A stretch of DNA of 64,000 nucleotides, taken from the NCBI RefSeq assembly GCF_900101885.1, contig NZ_FNAN01000008.1, positions 62,001 through 126,000 of the forward strand, written 5' to 3'. Source of the stretch: Dyadobacter soli (GTDB lineage: Bacteria > Bacteroidota > Bacteroidia > Cytophagales > Spirosomataceae). Below, one piece after another: positions 38,986 to 47,480 of the stretch (position 1 is its first letter; each line of letters starts with the position of its first letter). The notes under the pieces are model-generated. The model searched no databases. It had not been told where the DNA came from and was given only the letters and a program-made list of their open reading frames with translations. The position numbers and the translations under genes are program-made.

Positions 38986-39025
38986 ACACAAGCGGCCTGG
39001 AGGGTTCCAGACCGCTTGTGTGTTT
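38986..39025 (+). terminator. Terminator after the exported EEP-fold gene
   Basis: A perfect 10-bp outer stem (38986-38995 with 39012-39021) extends inward through further pairs around a GGG loop, and T-rich sequence follows. It also faces the 3' end of the minus-strand lipoprotein island. Confidence 0.7.
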
Positions 39026-39046
39026 AAAATACTTTTGTTTTGATTG

Positions 39047-39369
39047 TTAGATGACCTTTTTGAGCCGCTCCTGGAACATAATCAATCCGAATTCTCTCCC
39101 GTAGAAATCCCATCGGCCGGATGAATCGATACGCCCAGCAGGGAGCTCAAAAGTCCACACGCGATGAACCATATCCGGATAATAGATCTCCAACGTGGCC
39201 GTACCATCCAAATATCCCCTGATGGACGCTATAAGTAATGCTTTTGGGATAGATCAGTTATATAAAACTCGCACTCTTCGAAAGAGCAACCTGTGTGGCT
39301 ATACCGATGGAATAATATCTCACAATCCCTGCTAAACAGGCGCTTTGCAATGCATTTAAATCGACCCAT
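39047..39369 (-). pseudogene. Decayed third copy of the small lipoprotein family
   Basis: Read on the minus strand from the ATG at 39369, the frame gives MGRFKCIAKRLFSRD, then GCSFEECEFYITDLSQKHY and a stop. In another frame the sequence resumes as ASIRGYLDGTATLEIYY, then FELPAGRIDS and FQERLKKVI, to the stop at 39047. These match the two intact paralogues upstream (for example TGQIDGTAKIQLQY and FRERPKKVM). About a dozen codons around the conserved Cys-Cys are lost and the frame shifts near 39240. It begins 26 bases after the previous copy. It is therefore a degenerate tandem duplicate, not random DNA. Confidence 0.75.
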
Positions 39370-39395
39370 TACTCAAAGAACTTTGGTGACAATTT

Positions 39396-39758
39396 TCACA
39401 TAACCTTTTTTGGCCGTTCCCGGAATATAATAGATCTTGATTTTTTATAAAAGAAATCCTGTCTAAGCCGAAGCGAATCAATGCGACCTGGTTTTAATTC
39501 AAAACCTCCGACCCAATACTCGGATTGCGGCACGTATTGGAGCTGTATTTTTGCTGTGCCGTCAATTTGCCCCGTAACCGTTGCATCCACACAGCAAAAA
39601 GCATTATGGAATGCAGAGTCGTAGAAGACATGCGGTTTGGATGGATCGGTAATTTCGAATACACCATCTTCTTCCCGCCGACACGCGTCCGTAAGAAGGA
39701 GCAGAACACAGAATGAGGACCATAATTGTCTATTTTTCAACTTTTTTTGCAGTCTCAT
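39396..39758 (-). CDS. Small lipoprotein of a tandem family, copy 2
   Basis: The ATG at 39758 gives a 120-residue lipoprotein with lipobox LTDAC; an upstream TTG at 39770 is possible but less natural. The mature part contains FEITDPSKPHVFYDSAFHNAFCC, then TVTGQIDGTAKIQLQY, FELKPGRIDS and a basic end (FRERPKKVM). It parallels the upstream paralogue segment by segment, including the Cys-Cys pair and the GxxDG turn. No known family is recognised. It should face the periplasm or cell surface. It starts 8 bases after the stop of copy 1, so the two are co-transcribed. Confidence 0.7.
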   Translation of the reverse strand: MRLQKKLKNRQLWSSFCVLLLLTDACRREEDGVFEITDPSKPHVFYDSAFHNAFCCVDATVTGQIDGTAKIQLQYVPQSEYWVGGFELKPGRIDSLRLRQDFFYKKSRSIIFRERPKKVM

Positions 39759-39766
39759 CGGGAATA

Positions 39767-40156
39767 TCAAAAGATCAGAGTCTTAATTTTCAAACTTCCC
39801 TTTTTAGCTTCTCCCGGAAAATATTTGACAACTATCTTTCTTTGCCAGTAAAAGTCCCCGTGTGAATTCTCAATATTAACCTTGCCTTTCGGTAAATAGA
39901 TGCTATCAATTAAACCACCTTTTGAATAATACTCTACCAATATCCACGCAGGTCCATCCAGTGTTCCGGTAACAAAAGTCGCAACACAGCAATCGGGATG
40001 GAACGAAGCTGAATCGGTAAATGTGTGCGCTTTCGACACGTCTACAATATAAAACTCTCCCTTCTCCATTGAACAACTCGAGGCTATCCCAATTAACAGC
40101 AGGCTATTTACAAGCCTACTGTTAATGTATTTCTTAAAACTTTTAAATAGATTCAT
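39767..40156 (-). CDS. Small lipoprotein of a tandem family, copy 1
   Basis: The 129-residue lipoprotein has a signal peptide (SRLVNSLLLIGIASSC, lipidated Cys at 28). The mature part holds GEFYIVDVSKAHTFTDS, PDCCVATFVTGTLDGPAW, then IDSIYLPKGKV and a strand-rich basic end (KYFPGEAKKGSLKIKT). It shares the Cys-Cys pair, the G-x-x-DG turn and the C-terminal lysine-rich strand with its downstream paralogues. It probably folds as a small beta-rich domain. The start is 6 bases after the stop of the larger, amber-interrupted lipoprotein gene, so it belongs to that operon. No known family is recognised. The AT content is higher than in flanking housekeeping genes. Confidence 0.72.
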   Translation of the reverse strand: MNLFKSFKKYINSRLVNSLLLIGIASSCSMEKGEFYIVDVSKAHTFTDSASFHPDCCVATFVTGTLDGPAWILVEYYSKGGLIDSIYLPKGKVNIENSHGDFYWQRKIVVKYFPGEAKKGSLKIKTLIF

Positions 40157-40162
40157 GTTTGC

Positions 40163-41428
40163 TCAATGGCATCGATTAGTCCCATTTGTCCAAAACATAG
40201 TTTGAGTCTGCCCTGGTAGAGGCTCTTCCGGAAGTATCCTTTTACCCAACCCGACTTTGATTGCCGCCATTACATTATCTACTATCAGGGCTATTTTGAG
40301 ACCTGGAGAGTTTGCAGGTAAACTGGCAATGGACGCACTAATGCTCTTGTAAATTTGAATACCTAAGCCATTATTGTGTAGATCCATCTCCTGTTGATTG
40401 GGAGGCGACTCCAACTCGTGATTATTGGTTATTTGTAAAGTCGTGGAGGTCCCAAATTGCATACATAGAATCGCAGTCCATACAGCATGCTTGAAAGCGT
40501 TCCAATTACCGTTATCTCCATCCTGACAGTAAAACCAAAATGTGAGTGCTATTGCCGTTCCACGAGCGAATGCAGCTTGTGGGATTAACCACTTCCTATT
40601 TTCGAAATACTCTTTCTCCGTATTGTTCAGATTAGCCCATAGATCCGATACATAAGGCAATTGCATCATGGCTTCAAAAAGGACATCACTTCCTCCTGTT
40701 AATGCTACATCCAGAGAATTCGACCAAACAGTTCCTGTCCCACCTGAGCTTTGGCCAATATACACCATCTCACAAGTAGTCTCCTGATAAACCCACCCAG
40801 AGCACCCATAACCGGCCACACAACCTTGATGGTACCAATCCGTGCAGACTTCCACCATGTCGGAAGTCCGGCCACCTTTGTTGGGCCCGAATGTCGCTAC
40901 CTGCTTACCTTCTTCGTAAATCAGTCCATTGACCAGCTTTCCGCTCATATCGAAAAAGTAAACTTTCCCTTCAAAATTGGAGGGATCGACCTTGCCGTTC
41001 TTAACCGTCGGCTCGTAGTCCCCATCGAATACGGTACGCATTTCCATAGCCTCAATCTTGCCGCGGACTTTGCGTACGACCAGGTTCCGCTGGATCCTTC
41101 CGGCTACGCTCTCTTCATCAGGCTTGCGCTTATCCTTTCGTCCGTCCTTAATGCGGCAGCCGAGGAAGTTGCCTGAAAGTACCGGCGCTACCACAATTTC
41201 ATCTTCCACGGCCACTTTCCGCTGCGTCGCGGCGCCCCAGATAACTTTGTCATCCGGCTGACCGAGACTCCGAGCCGATTGACGGAACCCGGAGTACTAT
41301 TTCTGAGCCTGCTCGACGGTGAAGTCGTCGGTGGGCAACACATTTACTTTTTCACCCGTGTCTTTACATCCAAACACAAAGGCAAAAGCAATCACCAGCG
41401 CCGCGCGCCGGGCAATGCATTTCTTCAT
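40163..41428 (-). pseudogene. DUF6973-like lipoprotein gene interrupted by an in-frame amber codon
   Basis: A lipoprotein start at the ATG at 41428 (KKCIARRAALVIAFAFVFGC, lipobox VFGC) reads DFTVEQAQK and then hits TAG at codon 44 (41297-41299). The same frame then runs on without a break (YSGFRQSARSLGQPDDKVIWGA) into a 350-codon open frame ending at 40163; full length would be 421 residues. The C-terminal region shows NAFKHAVWTAIL, NNHE and MDLHNNGLG, resembling the DUF6973 domain. Its central part has several cysteines (CTDWYHQGC, GCSG, TTC). A Trp codon (TGG) changed to TAG would explain the break. Internal initiation at the GTG at 41215 would give a cytoplasmic protein lacking its signal. 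Sequencing error is not excluded. Confidence 0.7.
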
Positions 41429-41468
41429 ACATTTGAAAGGTTTTGGTTGACTATTTGACTCGAACCTC

Positions 41469-41505
41469 AACCCCGCCCGTCAGGTACCAAGCTTACGGCG
41501 GGGTT
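41469..41505. repeat. Bulged hairpin in the lipoprotein 5' leader
   Basis: Arms 41469-41480 and 41495-41505 pair over 11 bp with one bulged C. It starts 40 bases upstream of the ATG at 41428. Read on the plus strand it is followed by TTTGATTT and could be an old terminator; read on the minus strand it lies in the mRNA leader. Confidence 0.5.
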
Positions 41506-41742
41506 TTGATTTGGGCGAATGTTAGGATTCCGGGAGAGATATGCAAGCCGTGTTTTGCTCATGGTAGAGGATGGACCAACATTGGGAAATAATGGCAGTT
41601 ATCCAACGGGTCACATCAATTTAACTATCTGATTTTCAGTGAATCAAATCTATCCACCGGCAACTAATTTTTCCGGTTGCTTGATAATTACTTATCGCGC
41701 AGCGTGTAGAAAAAGTTAATCCATGTAAACAGGCACAAAAAG

Positions 41743-41778
41743 AAAGGGCGGCATCTGCTTTCGCAAATGCCGCCCTTT
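41743..41778 (-). terminator. Strong hairpin terminator after the DUF2723 gene
   Basis: A perfect 12-bp GC-rich stem (41743-41754 with 41767-41778) has a 12-base loop and ends 20 bases past the stop of the minus-strand DUF2723 gene. Read on the minus strand it is followed by TCTTTTTGTG. Confidence 0.75.
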
Positions 41779-41798
41779 GAACTTCAATAACTTAAATA

Positions 41799-44774
41799 TT
41801 ACTGCCCCCCACCATACATATTAAACGCAGCCAGGTGCTTCTGGAAAATCGCCTCGTATTTCTTTGCGACGGCTTCCTGCTTGGCGTCGCGGCATTCCTG
41901 GACGATCACTTGCATGATGTACAGGTACACGTTGCTGTCGCGGCGGCGGGTGGTGGGGTTGTTTTTTGCCCAAGTGAGTACTTCGTCGGCTCGGGTGGCC
42001 ATTGTTTCGGCTATTTCGAGGGCCTTTTTGGTTTCTCCCAGGTCGAACAACGGACCTATGAAGTTGGCCGAGAACTGGTCGTATGGAATGCTCTTGTCGG
42101 GCATGGTGGTCAGCGAGCGCTCGATGGCTTTTTTCGCTTCTTCCTTGCGGCCGTCGGCGATCAGCTGGCCTGTGAGGCGCAGGAATGCGATACGCGCAGT
42201 CGCTACCGGCGAACCGAGGTAGGTGTTGTCATAATAGGTGTTCGGATTATCGAGCTCGCGCCAGAACATCTTAGTCATCATATTTTTGTACATCACATCC
42301 ACATTCACATAACCATCGCTTGCACCCGGTACTTTCACCGGCAACAGGCGGTATGCATAACCTTCGAGCTGCATGTATTCTTTCAGGTTCAGATAGCTCG
42401 ATCCGCCCAGGGTCGACGAGAAGTAGATCGGACGTTTCCAGTCGTTGGAAGCAATGATATCGAGCATGATCAGGTCGGATTTGTACAAATCTCCCTTACC
42501 GATTGTCCAGCTGATCGAGTCGCTCACGAATGGCATGAGGTCGTTTTTGATAATCCCCATTTTCTTCACCGCCTCGGCGTCCACAGGAAGGAACAATACC
42601 GACGATGGCAGAATGGAAGTCATATCGCCGCTGGTCAAAGGCACCTGAATGGCCTTATTTTCCTGCTTCACGAGACCCATGTATTCTTTCAGGTTGATAC
42701 CCGCTTTCACGCTCGGGATTTCATAGAAAGGCACGATGTCGTTCTTTCCGAATGCGTAGTTGTTTTTATCGAGCGAGATCGGCAGCGCCTCCGATTGATA
42801 AGTGCGGCGCTTCATTTGATCAATGTACCAGTCGGTACCGAGAAGGCTGAGATTACACACACGTACATCCGTGCGGAAGCCTTCCACTTCCTGCACATAC
42901 CACAAGGGGAATGTATCGTTATCACCACCTGTGAACAGGATCGCATTCGGTGCGCAGGAGTTCAGGAGGTTTTTGGCAAAATCCACCGAGTGATAGCGGT
43001 GGTCGCGGTTGTGGTTATCCCAACCTTTGGCACCCATAATGACAGGCGCAACCAAACCGACCGCCGTAGCGACACCCGCTCTCGCCGTACCGCTTTTGAC
43101 AAACTTACTGATCGCATCCGCGATGGCGATAACACCGTAGCCGATCCAGATACAGAAAATATAGAATGAACCCACGTAAATATAGTCACGCTCGCGTGGC
43201 TCGGTGGGTGGCGAGTTGAGGTAAACGACCAATGCCACGCCGGTCAGGATAAACAGCAAGCCTAGCACGAGCAGGTCGCGTTTCTGGCGGAAATAGCAGA
43301 TCACAATACCAAACAATCCGAGCAGGAACGGCAGCATAAAATAGTTGTCATGCGCCTTGTTCTTCGCAATTGGCTCCGGGTATTTGGTCGAAACATCCCA
43401 TGGGGTCATGTTCCCTGCCCCTTCTTCGTCGCTTTCACGACCTACGAAATTCCAGAGGAAATAGCGCCAATACATGTGCCCGATCTGGTAGGAGAACATG
43501 AACGAGAGGTTATGCGCCATGGTCGGCTTCTGGCCTTCCGCCAAACCCGTCATTTGCATGTACAACTGCGGGTGGCCCGGCTGCGTGCTGTACATACGCG
43601 GGAGCAGCATGTTGGCACCCGGTTCATATTCGTATTCCGGACGATAATCGTAGATCACATATTTGCCATCCTGCTTGCGGTACATCGGCGCGCCGCGTTT
43701 CTGGCTTACCGGACGTGATACGAACGACGGCCCGTACAACAACGGACGGCTGCCGTATTGCTCGCGTTTCAGGTACGAAACGAAGCTGAGTACGTCATTA
43801 GGATTGTTCTCGTTAATAGGCGGGTTGTACTCTGCACGCACGAGTACCATCAGGTAACAAGCATAGCCGATCAGTACAAATGCGAGAGAAAGCAAACCTG
43901 TGTTCAGCAACACATTGCCTTTTTTCTGAGAAAAACGGATTCCCCAGATCAGCGCACCGATGAACAATATAATGAAGAAGATTACCCCCGATTTGTAAGG
44001 CAATCCCAAAGTATTGACGAAGAATATCTCAAATTTACCTGCAATGCTCGGCAAGCCCGGAATGATACCCGAGTTGATAATCCCGAGAACAACCAGACCG
44101 CCCACAAAAGCCATAATGCCACCGAAGACGCTGACTTTCTGGTATTTTTTGAAATAATAAACCAATGCAAGTGCCGGAATGGTAACGAGGTTCAGCAAGT
44201 GAACACCAATAGAAAGTCCTACGAGATAGGCGATCAGGATCAGCCAGCGGTTCTCAGCCGCAGGGTCCTGGATACGCTCCCACTTGAATACAGCCCAGAT
44301 TACAATGGCTGTAAAGAACGATGACAAACCGTAAACCTCTGCTTCCACTGCCGAAAACCAGAATGAATCCGACCAGGTATAAGCCAGCGAACCAACGATA
44401 CCGGCTCCCATTACGAGCAGCGTATCGGCTTGTGTAAGCTCTTCATCATTTTTAGCGACCAGCTTGCGCACCAGCAAAGTTATCGTCCAGAAAAGGAACA
44501 GGATCGTAAATGCACTGCTCAGCACCGATACCATGTTGATCCAGTAAGCTACTTGCAGCAAATCGCCCATGGCGAAAAGGGAGAAAATGCGGCCGATTAA
44601 CAGGAAGAAAGGTGCGCCCGGAGGGTGAGGAACCTGCAATTTGAACGCGCAGGCTATGAATTCCCCGCAGTCCCAGAAACTGGCAGTACGTTCGACAGTA
44701 AGGGCGTAGGTGATGAATGCAATAGCAAAGACAATCCAACCCGTAAGGTTGTTTGTACGGCTGAAACGGGTCAT
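41799..44774 (-). CDS. DUF2723-family polytopic membrane protein (putative GT-C glycosyltransferase)
   Basis: The 991-residue protein has the DUF2723 signature near its start: FWDCGEFIACAFKLQVPHPPGAPFF (shown in part), with the conserved Asp-Cys-Gly-Glu and His-Pro-Pro-Gly. About 12-14 transmembrane segments fill residues 10-590, including a cluster around FRQKRDLLVLGLLFI and YVGSFYIFCIWIGYGVIAI. The rest is soluble, with LFTGGDNDTFPLWYVQEVEGFRTDVRVCNLSLL at about 640-670, and helical repeats at the C-terminus. The family is related to GT-C glycosyltransferases (eukaryotic TMEM260 is an O-mannosyltransferase) and may glycosylate exported proteins. It is monocistronic with a strong terminator. 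Confidence 0.9.
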   Translation of the reverse strand: MTRFSRTNNLTGWIVFAIAFITYALTVERTASFWDCGEFIACAFKLQVPHPPGAPFFLLIGRIFSLFAMGDLLQVAYWINMVSVLSSAFTILFLFWTITLLVRKLVAKNDEELTQADTLLVMGAGIVGSLAYTWSDSFWFSAVEAEVYGLSSFFTAIVIWAVFKWERIQDPAAENRWLILIAYLVGLSIGVHLLNLVTIPALALVYYFKKYQKVSVFGGIMAFVGGLVVLGIINSGIIPGLPSIAGKFEIFFVNTLGLPYKSGVIFFIILFIGALIWGIRFSQKKGNVLLNTGLLSLAFVLIGYACYLMVLVRAEYNPPINENNPNDVLSFVSYLKREQYGSRPLLYGPSFVSRPVSQKRGAPMYRKQDGKYVIYDYRPEYEYEPGANMLLPRMYSTQPGHPQLYMQMTGLAEGQKPTMAHNLSFMFSYQIGHMYWRYFLWNFVGRESDEEGAGNMTPWDVSTKYPEPIAKNKAHDNYFMLPFLLGLFGIVICYFRQKRDLLVLGLLFILTGVALVVYLNSPPTEPRERDYIYVGSFYIFCIWIGYGVIAIADAISKFVKSGTARAGVATAVGLVAPVIMGAKGWDNHNRDHRYHSVDFAKNLLNSCAPNAILFTGGDNDTFPLWYVQEVEGFRTDVRVCNLSLLGTDWYIDQMKRRTYQSEALPISLDKNNYAFGKNDIVPFYEIPSVKAGINLKEYMGLVKQENKAIQVPLTSGDMTSILPSSVLFLPVDAEAVKKMGIIKNDLMPFVSDSISWTIGKGDLYKSDLIMLDIIASNDWKRPIYFSSTLGGSSYLNLKEYMQLEGYAYRLLPVKVPGASDGYVNVDVMYKNMMTKMFWRELDNPNTYYDNTYLGSPVATARIAFLRLTGQLIADGRKEEAKKAIERSLTTMPDKSIPYDQFSANFIGPLFDLGETKKALEIAETMATRADEVLTWAKNNPTTRRRDSNVYLYIMQVIVQECRDAKQEAVAKKYEAIFQKHLAAFNMYGGGQ

Positions 44775-44913
44775 CTGAAAGACGGTAAATTTGAAAAAGT
44801 TATATGCACAATGCGCAAAGATGGCGACTCTTTTTGAGCAGTTCTATCAATGATCGGCCAAAATTAGCAAAATAACCACAACGGCAACGGTTTGGGAATC
44901 TTAAAAAACGTTA

Positions 44914-44930
44914 AAGGGGGCTGCGCCCCC
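44914..44930 (-). terminator. Short GC hairpin downstream of the ABC-2 operon
   Basis: GGGGGC and GCCCCC arms around a tight loop are followed, on the minus strand, by TTTAACGTTTTTT. It lies about 130 bases past the permease stop, beyond the GC-rich repeat. Confidence 0.45.
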
Positions 44931-45060
44931 GACCACCGACCATGGACCGCCGACCGCCGATCGGATGTTGGTTGCACCATACTTAAATGTTCTTTCTGCG
45001 AATGTACTTGAATAGGCGACTGCATAACCGCGGTCGGCGGTCAGCGGTCGGCCGTCGGCT
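44931..45060. repeat. Degenerate GC-rich inverted repeat (GACCGCC-type units)
   Basis: Two arms, 44931-44964 and 45027-45060, are built from variants of a 7-8 base unit such as GACCGCC on one side and GGCGGTC on the other, so they are roughly inverted to each other around a 62-base AT-richer centre. No coding frame lies here. It ends one base before the stop of the permease gene. Confidence 0.6.
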
Positions 45061-45061
45061 G

Positions 45062-46375
45062 TCACTTATAAAATATCCACTTCACCAGCTCCTTATAACT
45101 CACCTTCTTGCCATACATCAGAATCCCTACACGGTAAATGCGGGCAGCTACCCAGGTGGTACCCATGAAGCCGAGTACCAGCAGCACCATCGACAATGCC
45201 AGCTCCCAGGCAGGCACTCCGAACGGAATGCGGACCATCATGATGATGGGTGAAGTGAATGGAATAATGGACGTCCAGAATGCGAGGGTACCGTCGGGGT
45301 CGCGGAGGACGAACTGGGCAAAAACAAACGAGAAAATGATAGGTAATGTAATGGGAAGCATGAATTGCTGGGTATCGGCATCATTATCCACGGCCGCACC
45401 CACTGCGCCGAACAATGCGCTGTACAGCAGATAACCGCCCAGGTAATAGAACAAAAAGCAGCCGACTATCAGCGGGATGTTGAGGCTTCCAATGGCACTT
45501 AGTACCTCGGCGACCGGGTTTTCGACATTGCCCGCAGCCTGCACCGGGATTTGCGCGTGTTGCATTTCTTTCGCGGCCTGCACCGATTCCTGGGAAATCT
45601 GGCTGCCGATAATGGCCGTCGTAGCGCTGGTCACGGCGGTAGTAAGCAATATCCACAATATGAATTGGGTTAAACCCACCAATGCCACGCCGATAATCTT
45701 GCCAAGCATCAATTGAAATGGCTTGACCGACGAAATAATCACTTCCACGATCCGGCTGGTTTTTTCTTCGGTAATGCCGCGCATGACCTGCGTGCCGTAA
45801 ATGAATACCGACATGTAAATCAGGAATGCACAAATACCGCCGATGACCGTCGCAGCACCGGAGCTGCTCGTTTTCTCGCCTTCCTCGCTCAGGCTGATCG
45901 TCTCCGAACTGACATTCACGCGCGAATCTTCGAGGATTTTGTGCGTAATACCCGCCTCCGCGAGTTTGATGTCTTCAATTTCCTTCTCGATGACGTTCTC
46001 GATATCCGATTTCAAATCCAGGCTCACATTCTTTGCAGCGTAAATACGGACGCTCTTCGGCGACTTGATCACATTGGCCGGAATGTATACCAGCGCATTG
46101 GCGTCGCTGGATGGGAATGCAGCTTTCGCGGAATCAATGCTTTTGTCGATGAATTGAAATTTCAGCGTCTCCGAATCTTTGAATTTCTTCCCGAACAACC
46201 CGCTTTCGTCGAGTACCTGCACCGTTTTCGTATCCACCGAACTCATTGCCGCCCATATTACCGTCCCGTAGAAAGCCCCGAAAAGCAGCGGCCCCAGCAC
46301 CGTCATCACCAGGAACGACTTCTTTTTCACCCTTACCAGGTATTCTCTTCTTATTACCAGAAATATATTTCGCAT
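45062..46375 (-). CDS. ABC-2 type exporter permease
   Basis: The 437-residue protein has the NatB/ABC-2 layout. An N-terminal membrane helix (SFLVMTVLGPLLFGAFYGTVIWAAM, about 22-46) precedes a 130-residue extracytoplasmic domain. Five to six more helices from about 175 to 410 follow, with MRGITEEKTSRIVEVIISSVKPFQLMLGKI as the conserved loop. The short C-terminus is basic. It starts 39 bases after the ATP-binding subunit gene, so the two form a transporter operon. Substrate unknown; Na+ export or drug/lipid export are typical for the group. Confidence 0.9.
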   Translation of the reverse strand: MRNIFLVIRREYLVRVKKKSFLVMTVLGPLLFGAFYGTVIWAAMSSVDTKTVQVLDESGLFGKKFKDSETLKFQFIDKSIDSAKAAFPSSDANALVYIPANVIKSPKSVRIYAAKNVSLDLKSDIENVIEKEIEDIKLAEAGITHKILEDSRVNVSSETISLSEEGEKTSSSGAATVIGGICAFLIYMSVFIYGTQVMRGITEEKTSRIVEVIISSVKPFQLMLGKIIGVALVGLTQFILWILLTTAVTSATTAIIGSQISQESVQAAKEMQHAQIPVQAAGNVENPVAEVLSAIGSLNIPLIVGCFLFYYLGGYLLYSALFGAVGAAVDNDADTQQFMLPITLPIIFSFVFAQFVLRDPDGTLAFWTSIIPFTSPIIMMVRIPFGVPAWELALSMVLLVLGFMGTTWVAARIYRVGILMYGKKVSYKELVKWIFYK

Positions 46376-46414
46376 GGGGTTTCGGATTAATCACTGTGAA
46401 TGGAATGTGCCCGC

Positions 46415-47329
46415 TTACGCCTCGGGAACTTCATTGACCGCCTTCATAAAAATTTCGCTCATCGTCGGAATGTTCTCGCCGAATGCACGAATCTCCACCT
46501 TCGACAATAAATTGAGCAACAATGCATTGGCGTTCGTATCGCCATCCAGATGTATATTGGACCGCAGGTAGCCGTCTTCGAGTATTTTCTGGTCGAGTAT
46601 CTGGTAAATCGGATCCAGTTCGTCGAGATGACCTTTATATTCGACAAAATAAGTATGCGTTTTAAACTGCTCCTTGATCTCCCGCTTCGGACCATCGAGC
46701 ACCTTCCGCGACTTGTGGATCAATGCGATATGATCGCAAAGTTCCTCCACGGTTTCCATCCGGTGGGTCGAGAAGATGATGGTACTGCCTTTTTGTTTCA
46801 ATTCAAGGATTTCGTCGCGGATCAGGTTGGCGTTGATCGGGTCGAAACCGGAGAATGGTTCATCAAGGATGATCAGATCCGGCTCGTGCAGGACGGTGGA
46901 AACGAACTGGACCTTCTGCTGCATTCCCTTCGAAAGGTCGCCGATGGTTTTGTCCCACCAGGTTTTAATATCGAATTTAATGAACCAGCTTTTGAGCTTT
47001 TCCATCGCTTCTTTTTGCGAAAGGCCTTTCAGCTGCGCGAGGTAGAGCAGTTGCTCCCCTACTTTCATTTTTTTATAAAGCCCGCGTTCTTCCGGCAAGT
47101 AGCCGATCCTCGAAATATGGTTCGGGTTGAGCGGCACGCCGTCGAACAAGATTTGGCCGCTGTCGGGACCGGTGATCTGGTTGATAATGCGGATCAGCGA
47201 CGTCTTTCCAGCCCCATTCGGCCCCAGCAACCCGAAAATGCAGCCTTTCGGAATGGCTATACTGACATTATCCAGGGCAGTATGGCTGGAATATTCCTTC
47301 GTTACATTCCTTACCTCTATGATGTTCAT
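46415..47329 (-). CDS. ABC transporter ATP-binding protein
   Basis: Starting at the ATG at 47329 gives 304 residues. A longer start adds eight residues before the usual MNIIEVRNVTKEY opening and is rejected. Walker A is GPNGAGKT (36-43), the ABC signature is LSKGMQQ (131-137), Walker B is LIILDEP (151-157), and the switch His is in STHRME. A C-terminal extension of about 80 residues ends in FGENIPTMSEIFMKAVNE, which is common in NatA/DrrA-type exporters. It powers the permease encoded 39 bases downstream. Confidence 0.93.
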   Translation of the reverse strand: MNIIEVRNVTKEYSSHTALDNVSIAIPKGCIFGLLGPNGAGKTSLIRIINQITGPDSGQILFDGVPLNPNHISRIGYLPEERGLYKKMKVGEQLLYLAQLKGLSQKEAMEKLKSWFIKFDIKTWWDKTIGDLSKGMQQKVQFVSTVLHEPDLIILDEPFSGFDPINANLIRDEILELKQKGSTIIFSTHRMETVEELCDHIALIHKSRKVLDGPKREIKEQFKTHTYFVEYKGHLDELDPIYQILDQKILEDGYLRSNIHLDGDTNANALLLNLLSKVEIRAFGENIPTMSEIFMKAVNEVPEA

Positions 47330-47429
47330 AAGCTCAAAACGGTGTAACCGCAAATATGCGAAGTAATTTCCCGGGTCGTGGCGACCACAAGTACAAAAGC
47401 CTCATTTGGCTGATCAATGGCAAAAATAA

Positions 47430-47457
47430 AAAGCGGACGGAATAATCCGCCCGCTTT
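47430..47457 (-). terminator. Terminator after the small membrane protein gene
   Basis: An 11-bp stem with one G-T pair (47430-47440 with 47447-47457) has a 6-base loop. On the minus strand it is followed by a run of T (TTATTTTTG), 23 bases past the stop of the gene at 47481. Confidence 0.72.
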
Positions 47458-47480
47458 CCACGGCATATGCCTTCGAATAT

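Larger units (their letters stand above)
41429..41798. other. Intergenic spacer between DUF2723 gene and the lipoprotein island
   Basis: The 370-base spacer contains no convincing reading frame. It holds two hairpins, listed separately: one in the presumed leader of the lipoprotein gene (41469-41505) and a terminator-like stem (41743-41778). The middle, 41520-41700, is AT-rich with nothing recognisable. Confidence 0.55.

Noticed and set aside
41835..43169. 444-codon open frame on the plus strand
   Set aside because: It is antisense to the DUF2723 gene, composition is His/Val/Arg-rich and unlike a real protein, and there is no leader or signal.
44931..45060. Possible CRISPR-like array
   Set aside because: The units are 7-8 bases, variable and inverted rather than direct repeats with constant spacers; no cas genes are nearby.
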